Position numbers and translations under genes: made by a program. Below are positions 57,087 through 64,000 of a stretch of DNA of 64,000 nt, piece after piece. Positions within the stretch are counted from its first letter, which is position 1, and the number at the start of each line of letters is the position of its first letter. Source of the DNA: Diphasiastrum complanatum (lineage: Eukaryota > Streptophyta > Lycopodiopsida > Lycopodiales > Lycopodiaceae); the NCBI GenBank assembly GCA_029204225.1, contig CM055113.1:11242234-11306233 (forward strand), written 5' to 3'. The notes beneath the pieces are model-generated. The model saw nothing but the letters and a program-made list of their open reading frames with translations. It did not search any database and was not told the origin of the DNA.

Positions 57087-57835
57087 ATGCAGAATATTCT
57101 CCAAGATAGAGAACATTGGGATATCGTCACAGGTGTTGAGATACCTCCTACCATTGACAGAGAGTTGCGGGAGTATCAGAGACGTAGAAGAAAAGCTTAT
57201 CATATCATCAACTTGTCAGTTAGAGATATGATTATACCTCATATCAGAGATGATGCTAGACCCAAGGAGGCTTGGAATATACTGAAGAACTTGTATGAGA
57301 TGGTAAATCAATCACAAATCTTATTCTCCTCTAATAAGCTTCATACATTGAAGATGGTTACAGGTGAATCAGTAACGGACTACTTTACTCGGGTGAAAGA
57401 TCTGAGAGGACAACTTATTGCCTTGGAGAAAGTGTTCAAGATTCAGTGTTGGTATCTATTGTACTTAATAGTCTACCTTTGGCCTATTAGAACTTTGTAA
57501 TGATGCTATCGTTAAGAGAAACGAGGCCCTCTTTCGATGAGCTAAATGCCATCTTACTACAAAAAGAAATGAGACGACAAAATATTGTCAACAAGGACGA
57601 TTTCAAGGAACAGGCATTCCTGGCAAAGAAGCAAGAGCAAAGTTCCAAGAAGGGTGGCAAAGGGAATAAGAAGAAGAAGAAGCAGCTAGATACAGAGGAG
57701 AATCAATCAAATCGATCAGAAGGTGGGAAGAGAGTGGTTCAAAAAGAAACTGCTTTATTTGGGGAAAATCAGGACATTATGCAAAGGAATGTTGGCATAA
57801 AAGTTCAAGAAAAAGCAGGACGGGAATTTTTCTGA
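57087..57835 (+). pseudogene. Copia C Gag
   Basis: KFKMQNILQDREHWDIVTG, NLSVRDMIIPHI, WNILKNLYEM and LKMVTGESVTDYFTRVK are typical of UBN2 copia Gag. The second frame, from 57500 after a stop, has FDELNAILLQKEMRRQ. It forms the particle shell. Confidence 0.88.
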
Positions 57836-57860
57836 AGAAGAAGAAACATCTAATGCAAAT

Positions 57861-58980
57861 TTGAGTGCTTTGGATCTTGAAGACTATGAGTTGTTTTCGG
57901 CATCAACATCTTCTGGTGGTGGCTTCTCGAAGGAAGAAGACTATTGGTTTATTGATTCAGGAGCTTCGAAGCACATGACACCTAGGCGAGACTTGCTATC
58001 TAATTTTCAAAAAATAGATGATGGGTCAAATGTGAAGTTGGGAGACAACTACACATGATATAAAGGGAGTTGGAAAAATACAAGTATAACTACCTTCAGG
58101 GAAGATTGGAAACATAAAGGATGTGCTTTATGTACCAGGAATCAAGAAAAACTTACTCTCAGTATCAGCTATTGCAAAGCAACACATGGTGGTGCAGTTT
58201 GATGAACAACGGTGTCTCATCAAGAGGAAAAATAATGAAGTAGTAGCTGAGGGCATACTTGCAGGGCGGTTGTACAAACTTCAGGCTCAAGTGGTGGATC
58301 ATCATGCAAGTGTTGCAGATATTGGATCATTGAGTAAGTGATGGCACGAGAGGTTTGGACATCTGAATTACAAAAGTCTACAAGTCTTGAGGAAATTTAA
58401 CATGGTTACAGGTGTACCTCAAGTCGTTTTTGATCACAAGGTTTGTGAAGGCTATGTCTTAGGCAAGCATCATATGAAGAAATTTTTGCCTAGTACATTC
58501 AGGGCAAAAAATGTTCTAGAACTTGTTCATACAGATTTGTGGGGTCCTGTGAGGACTCAATCTTATGGGGGAGCAAGTTACTTTATGGTGTTTGTGGATG
58601 ACTATTCTAGGAAGACATGGATCTATCTTCTGAAGAATAAGGGTGAAGCTTTCAAGTATTTCACATGGTTTAAGACATAGGTGGAGAAAGAAATAGATAG
58701 ACAAATTAAGATACTTCCCTCGGACAAAGGGGGAGAGTATCGTTTTACGGAATTTCAGGTGTTTTGCAAGGATCAACGTATAAAGAGACAATTTCCAAAC
58801 ATGGACACGCCTCAACAAAATGGAGTTGCAGAAAGAAAGGACTAGTCTATAGTAGAAACTGCAAGGAGTATGCTCAAGAGTAAAGATCTTCCAAATATGT
58901 TTTGGGGTGAAGCAATTAAGACGGCGGTTTATCTTTTGAATCAAAGTCCTACAAATGTTGTAGAGAATCTGACTCCAGAG
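57861..58980 (+). pseudogene. Copia C protease and integrase
   Basis: DYWFIDSGASKHM is the active-site Asp region. MLYVPGIKKNLLSVSAIAKQ and RLYKLQAQ follow at 58123-58341. Integrase: VCEGYVLGKHHMKKF (zinc Cys, partly altered), LVHTDLWGPV, FVDDYSRKTWIYLL, SDKGGEY and PQQNGVAER. Stops at about 58056, 58339, 58678 and 58842 interrupt it. Confidence 0.9.
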
Positions 58981-58998
58981 GAAGCTCACACGGGTTGG

Positions 58999-60920
58999 AA
59001 GCCAGATGTCGATTGGACTATCATGAGGAAAGGAGTGTAAAGGCGAAGCCAGGGACTGCCGGTATAGTGGCATGTAAATGGGGTCAAATGTGTATTTGGA
59101 TGCTCAGGTAAGCGTAGGAAGTGAAGATGGATGAGTGGGCGGAAGGTGGCCGATATCGAAAGAGAGAAATGAGTGATCAGAAAGGGTGGTGGGAGAAACA
59201 TGGAAGTCAGAGACTATGGGTACAAAGGATGGTGACCCCATGAGATAGTCAACGACACTATGTCCTCCACTGTGAGGATGGCATGTATATTTGTTTGAAT
59301 GTGGCCAGCAAGATAAGCCATTATAAATGGCTAGCTCATATGCCTCTCCAAACTATAATAAGTGCTCACCATATGGAGTAGTAGGTCTCAAACTGTCCGC
59401 GGAAGTCCTGGTAACTCCCAGCATATCACTGTCAAGGGCACGAACACAAAGCTGATCCGGGGTGTCAAAGAACTCTGTTTGTCGTGAAGATTTCTGGGCA
59501 TTGAAATCCCCAATGAGGAGAATATGCCCCCGCTCTGCAAATTTGATAATATCCGGTGACAGGTCATGATATGGAGATCCAATACCCTCAGCAAATGACG
59601 GAAGACTTTGGTGGAAAGTAACATGCTGCAATAAAAAGATCTATCCAAATCAATATCTAGGCCCACAATGCGAGTCCATATATAGCGGGCCTGCTTGTCA
59701 TGTCTGATGAAGTCAAGACTCGAGTGGAGAGACTCTATGTATAAGCATGCGACCCCTACTGAACCACGGCCACTGGCAGATCTAGTCTCTCATCGGAATA
59801 TCGAGTCCCATCTTTGTCCAAGAAAAGAAGGAAGTCCTCGCTCTAGGCTCTCGTGTGTCCCCATAAAGAATAATATATCTCGGCCAGTAATAAAATCAAT
59901 TAGGTCTCCTGCAATAGAAGATGAATGTATGCCAGCATAGTTCCACACTCCAATCCGAAGGCGGTGTGGATGGGGCCCCGGGGTGCTCCCAACCCCGGGC
60001 ACCCCAAATCCCTATCTATGGGAACCATCACGAGCGCTGTCCAAGCGGCGCTCTCGTCCATCTCTGTATATGACTCGTATGCCTAACTCCCTCGCTTCCT
60101 GAAAGGCTTGACGCCTCTCCTCCACCTGAATATAAGTAAGATCATCATCCATAAATATGGTGGAGCCACGGAGCTTAGCTCTTAATCGTAAAGCGTCCCG
60201 TCTAGCCAAGGAGGTGAAACAGATGATCAGCGTGGCTATATCTCTAGTAGTCCTCCATGCCGTGTCCAAACCTTCTGTCCGATGTCCTAATGTGGTATCC
60301 AAGAAGCACGTGGCCTCTGCTACAGCATCCTGTGTGTCTGGAATCCCTCTGACCCTAATGTGGAGAGCCTTTTCCTCCCTAGATTTCTCTTCCTGGATTG
60401 TGGCTGAAATGACTGATGTAATGGGAGCACTAGGTGTAGTACCTTGCTTTAGTACCGATGCCCAAGAAAGGGTTTCTTCCTTTTGCTGTTCAATCTTTTG
60501 TTCCAATGCTTTTATCATAGTGGTGCTAGACTCGGAGGCTGAACTCTGTTTGTTGCCGATTACTTGCTCTAAATGTGTAATCTTGGACCATCATATTCCA
60601 TTCCATAATCAGCATTGCAACCGTTTCTTTCAACTGCAAGAGTTCTATTTTCAGATTCTGAAAATTAGATTGAACTGATCTTCTTGCCAAGATGAGAATA
60701 GTTCGGTGGATTTTGATGGAGTATAGGGAATGGGTGTAGTTTCTTGAGTGGACGAAGACGATGAGATAGCAGTAGGTTTAGCAATCCGAAGGAGGCCAAC
60801 AGTGCAAGGAAGTTTTGGAGCAGCAATAGAAGGAGGCAGTGGCGGCAGCAATGGTGGGAGGCTTGCCACGCAGGCCGGCGTTGCCTGCGTGGCAGGGGGG
60901 AGGCCCTACGGGGAGGCAGG

Positions 60921-60922
<2 letters not shown>
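58999..60922 (-). mobile_element. LINE copy G: ORF1 and endonuclease, 3' part lost
   Basis: The 5' end at about 60922 abuts the tail of LINE H. ORF1 runs from about 60869 to 60012 and the endonuclease from about 59990 to 59000 (FFMGTHESLERGLPSF, DFNAQKSSRQTEF, SFPHD). RT and 3' UTR are missing at the junction with copia C. Losing the 3' side is not normal 5' truncation, so a later deletion is likely. Confidence 0.82.
60012..60518 (-). CDS. LINE G ORF1p, C-terminal part (168 aa)
   Basis: MIKALEQKIEQQKEETLSWA is the end of a coiled coil. EKALHIRVRGIPDTQDAVAE begins the RRM-like domain, then GSTIFMDDDLTYIQVEERRQ and a basic Arg-rich tail (YRDGRERR). It is the best-preserved ORF1p in the window. 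ORF1 and ORF2 appear to lie close together. Confidence 0.82.
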   Translation of the reverse strand: MIKALEQKIEQQKEETLSWASVLKQGTTPSAPITSVISATIQEEKSREEKALHIRVRGIPDTQDAVAEATCFLDTTLGHRTEGLDTAWRTTRDIATLIICFTSLARRDALRLRAKLRGSTIFMDDDLTYIQVEERRQAFQEARELGIRVIYRDGRERRLDSARDGSHR

Positions 60923-60990
<68 letters not shown>

Positions 60991-61228
60991 ATCTTTTCCA
61001 TGCCAAAAGGCATATCAGACAGAAAGTACATATCAAGCTTTTGGTGCAAATAGGAGCATGTAAAATGTCTCTGATAACAATAAAGAAAACATATATGAAG
61101 TGTAGCTACTAAAAACATGATCAAGTAGCTACTAATGATGGTGGTGATGGTAGACATGTATATACTCATCATAAAATCATAAACTCAATTAACTCCTGCT
61201 GCCATTGAAGAAAGATGTAATGGAGATT
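60923..61228 (-). mobile_element. LINE copy H: severely 5'-truncated (3' UTR only)
   Basis: The (TC)n tail at 60923-60988 is followed by CTTTTCCATGCC and AAAGGCATATCAGAC, then about 240 bp of 3' UTR. Its 5' end meets the tail of LINE I at 61229. Confidence 0.82.
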
Positions 61229-64000
61229 GGAGAGAGAGAGAGAAAGAAAGAAAGAAAGAAAGATTTTATTAATGTCCTTGAATACCCTAAGGTACATAGG
61301 ACTAAGAAAAGGTACATGTCAAGTGTGCACATAGGAGCTTAAAGCTCAATCATCTATAACACTAAATAACTGCAAATACAATGCATAAAGACAGCTGGCC
61401 CAGTCAGGATCCAATAGCCTGGAATCATATATCACGATGCCCATCAGCATGGAAGAAATGGTGGATGGTATGCTGCGAAGGTGTGATTAGATGTGCCCTG
61501 GACCTCTGTCGCCGGATAGGCCGTCGGTGTCGTCTCTGTTGCCGTGGTGCTCTGGGCTGTGATCTAATAACTGACTATCTCTCTGGCCGTCGACATGGTC
61601 TCTGATGCCGGTGTACGAAGGAGTCGGGAATCTCGGCCTCTCCATCTGAGTCGCTGCCTATGGTTACCTCGGATCTCTGTCTCCGACGGGATATGCACTC
61701 ATCAATGCTCAGTTATGTCAGGGAATGTGTACCATCTAGTCTCCTCCTCCTCAGGTCTGACATCTCTCGGATCATCAGTGTGACACATCTAGGGTCCTCA
61801 TAAGATATCAAGGTAGAAAGTGTAACTGGGTGCTCTGAACAGGCAGTAGTACCGCCCCCGTATCTCATAGTAGGCTGGACATCTGAAGAGGAAATGTGAC
61901 TTGTCCTCAATCTCATGCATAACACACATGCTACAAAGCCGGTCCTCTCGTGGGGTGCCACTGTATCTGCCGGTCTCAATGGCCAGTTGATGTGAAGAAA
62001 CCCGAAACTGACCCATCGCTATCCGCAGACTATGTGATATACTCCTCAGCAAGTAACCAGATACTATGGGGCAGCCAGCCGGATCAAGAGATAGAAAGTG
62101 TGTACGATAAAATTCACTCTTGGTCCCAAGTGGACCCTGCCAAGTGATATGAAGATATGATCTGTAAAGGAGGCCTCTGATGTACTGGTGGGTGCCCGCA
62201 GGTAGATCTATTATCTGGATACCCAATGTGGAGAGGAGACGGCAAGCCTGGGAGTACCATGAGAAAAGGTGTCCCTCTGAGTGTAGGCGCCGGGATGAAG
62301 ATAAAGCTGCAACTACAGCTGCGTGTCTCATGCTGAACGTAGGCCCCGAGAATAGTACTCCTAGATATGTATAGGAATCAACAACCTCTAGGGGATGACC
62401 ATCCCATCGAAGCTCCTGCCGCATCATGAAAGACCTAGAGGTGTTGAACACCATAACCTTAGTCTTGGCCACATTCACCGACAAACCCCACCGTGTGCAG
62501 AAAGAAAGAGTAGCATCTAAGTGTCACTGCAAACCCTCTCTCGTCCGTGAAAGCAAAACCACATCATCAGCATAAAGGAGAATAGCAATAATGAGGTCGC
62601 CCAATGTACAACCCTCCCCTCCATCACTCCGTATAACATGCTCTAGCTCGTCAATGTAAAGACCAAAAAGTGTAGGAGAGAGTGGACATCCCTGTTTGAC
62701 ACCAATAGTACTGACCACCTCCGGTGAAGAACTCCTAATAGTCGGACCCTGCCAATAACTCGCCTGTACAATGCTACTACCGCCTGTATAGTATCCTCCT
62801 GAAAGCCCCAATCATGAAGTCTTTGTATCAATAGATGCCTAGGCACAGAATCAAATGCCTTGCGGAAATCCACAAAGCGTATACACGCTCCCTCTTGGCC
62901 TTAGCCTCCTCAATGATGGACCTCAAAGTAAAGATATGATCCGATGTAGTATATCCCGGTCTGAAACCCGCCTGTCCAATGGCATGGAGTGATCTGGCAT
63001 CCATCTCTGTACTGATCTCTGACTGTAGGATAGAACCATATACTTTGGCGAAGAGGTGACTAATCATAATGGTGCGGTAGTTGTCAGCTTTCATGGGGTC
63101 CCCGCCTTTGTGGATAGGGTGAATGAGGTTTGTGGACCATGGAGAGGGAAAATCAGAGGTGACAGCTCGGTTGAATAGGATGGAGAGAAAGGGTGAGAGG
63201 ATGTCGGGAGCATACTTTAGAAGTTCAGCCTCTAGCTCATCAATGTCTTTGGCTTTAGAGTCGTGTGATGGCCTTTTCTATAAGTTCATTAGTGAATATG
63301 GCAGAAGTATCCGTGAGACAGGAGGTGGGAAGAGGAGGGGTATCTGGGATGGTGTACAGTGATTGGCATATGCGACCCAAGTGCTGAGGTCTGTGATCCG
63401 TGGTGGGGGTGACCGTGGAAGGAACCTCTTCCAGAATGAACCTGAGGAAGAACTAAAGAGGAGATCCATCAGTTTCTTACCCTGACCAATCTCGTATGCG
63501 ATTTTCTTTTTTTTTGTGGTTTTGCGGTAGACACGAGATATGGTTTTGGTCATATGAGGAAGATGGGAGCAAGCATATATGAGGTTCTAATGTAGCTGGA
63601 TGCATTCCTGATCATACCAGGGGTTATAGGGTCTATGACGTTGCTGGTCTTTGGGCCGTGGGGATGGAAAGGCAATGGAAGCTGCAGTATGGATGGTCTG
63701 GACAAGAAAGAGGGACTGCTTCTCTAAAGTATGCTCATGTGGGAAATAGGTAAGGAGATCGGAGAGGGCTTCTCTGTATAGTGGTGTGTGATGTGAAGTG
63801 TAGCAGTAGGTGGGTTTAGCTGTAGGGGTCGAAGAGAAAATAGGTGTGATGTGGAGATGACCGACAGAGAGTGAGAGATATGAGTGATTAGAAAGAGTGG
63901 TGCGGTGTACAAAGAAGGATGAAATGAAGTGAAGGAGAAACGGTGAACCCATGAAATAGTTGACAACGCTATGTCCTCCACTATGTGGGAAGCAAGTGTA
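61229..64000 (-). mobile_element. LINE copy I with reverse transcriptase, runs off the window
   Basis: The tail at 61229-61262 is (TC)n then (TTTC)n, followed by TTTTATTAATGTCC. After a 3' UTR (to about 61715), ORF2 runs right to the window edge on the minus strand: C-terminal zinc segment, RT, and the end of the endonuclease (DIALSTISWVH-like and NHSYLS near 63950). This is the most complete ORF2 in the window, though broken by several frameshifts. Confidence 0.9.
61713..63981 (-). pseudogene. LINE I ORF2: RT and C-terminal zinc domain
   Basis: N to C: the linker after the endonuclease (NPWYDQECIQL, about 63600), then RT with NYRTIMISHLFAKVYGSIL, GQAGFRPGYTTSDHIFTLRS (63094-62828) and VDFRKAFDSVPRHLLIQRL (about 62873). 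Next come TIGVKQGCPLSPTLFGLYI and the catalytic ILLYADDVVLLSRT (about 62690-62540), NVAKTKVMVFNTS and YTYLGVLFSG (62484-62300). The C-terminal GTPREDRLCSMCVMHEIED and HFLFRCPAYYEI form a CCHC-type zinc segment (about 61960-61890). It is broken into at least five frames. Confidence 0.9.

Larger units (their letters stand above)
55907..58999 (+). mobile_element. Ty1/copia element C, 3' truncated
   Basis: The 5' LTR is 55907-56332 (TGTTAGGAAT to AATTCTGACA), followed by the primer site TGGTATTAGTG at 56333. Gag starts at about 56908 (MAGLNDAVLLESSKLDE). UBN2-type Gag continues at 57087-57500, after about 100 bp of extra sequence at 56971-57071. A knuckle-like WGKSGHYAKEC has Trp for the second Cys (about 57750). 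Protease is FIDSGASKHM (57951). The pre-integrase has WHERFGHLNYKSL, and the integrase has ELVHTDLWGP, SDKGGEY and NGVAERKD. It ends at a junction with LINE G near 59000; RT and the 3' LTR are lost. Confidence 0.92.
46012..64000 (+). other. Host-gene intron 4, at least 17,989 bp, runs off the window
   Basis: Begins GTATGT. No later exon of the protein was found to the window end. It contains chromovirus 2, the second DUF7869-like copy, copia C and LINEs F-I. From 46012 to 46820 I see no element. Confidence 0.7.

Overview
This is nuclear DNA of a land plant with a bloated, repeat-rich genome. Very large introns packed with LTR and non-LTR retrotransposons suggest a gymnosperm, but the species cannot be read from the window. 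I see no rRNA, tRNA, CRISPR or bacterial-type operon.

The one host gene I recognise runs on the plus strand from about 19.17 kb past the right edge. Four coding exons (19172-19399, 39859-39995, 45680-45773, 45922-46011) splice in frame and match the N-terminal part of the plant PCI-domain protein EER5/THP1 (PCID2 family, TREX-2 mRNA export). The introns are 20,459 bp, 5,684 bp, 148 bp and at least 17,989 bp; all but the third are filled with mobile elements.

Layout. 1-11.8 kb: two degenerate Ty1/copia elements head to head. The plus-strand one is split by a 7-kb non-autonomous LTR element (3633-10673, minus strand, 5-bp TSD TCTAT) carrying a tandemly duplicated unknown ORF instead of pol. 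12.5-18.1 kb: a decayed DNA transposon-like unit with two divergent genes, one encoding a DUF7869-like DDE/RNase-H-fold protein (minus) and one a protein with a ParB-like segment (plus). A second copy of the first gene lies at 53.8-54.8 kb. 18.1-18.5 kb: a fragment of the same LTR family as at 3.6/10 kb. 19.2-46.0 kb: the host-gene exons. Intron 1 holds a head-to-tail chain of minus-strand LINEs (20.6-35.3 kb) with a solo LTR and a chromovirus (28839-34739) inserted, followed by a (GAA/GGA)n tract and unassigned sequence. Intron 2 holds a gypsy pol fragment split by a small hAT element (42073-43136). Intron 4 holds a gag-less chromovirus (48389-52862), the second DUF7869-like copy with a MITE inside it, a copia element (55907 to about 59000) and another LINE chain (59.0-64.0 kb).

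The strongest leads are (i) the divergent DUF7869-like/ParB-like transposon, with repeated near-palindromic 15-mers clustered between its genes, and (ii) a LINE family ending in (TC)n microsatellite tails rather than poly(A), whose copies join tail to head, as if new copies insert into the tails of old ones. All readings were made by eye without alignment software or database search.
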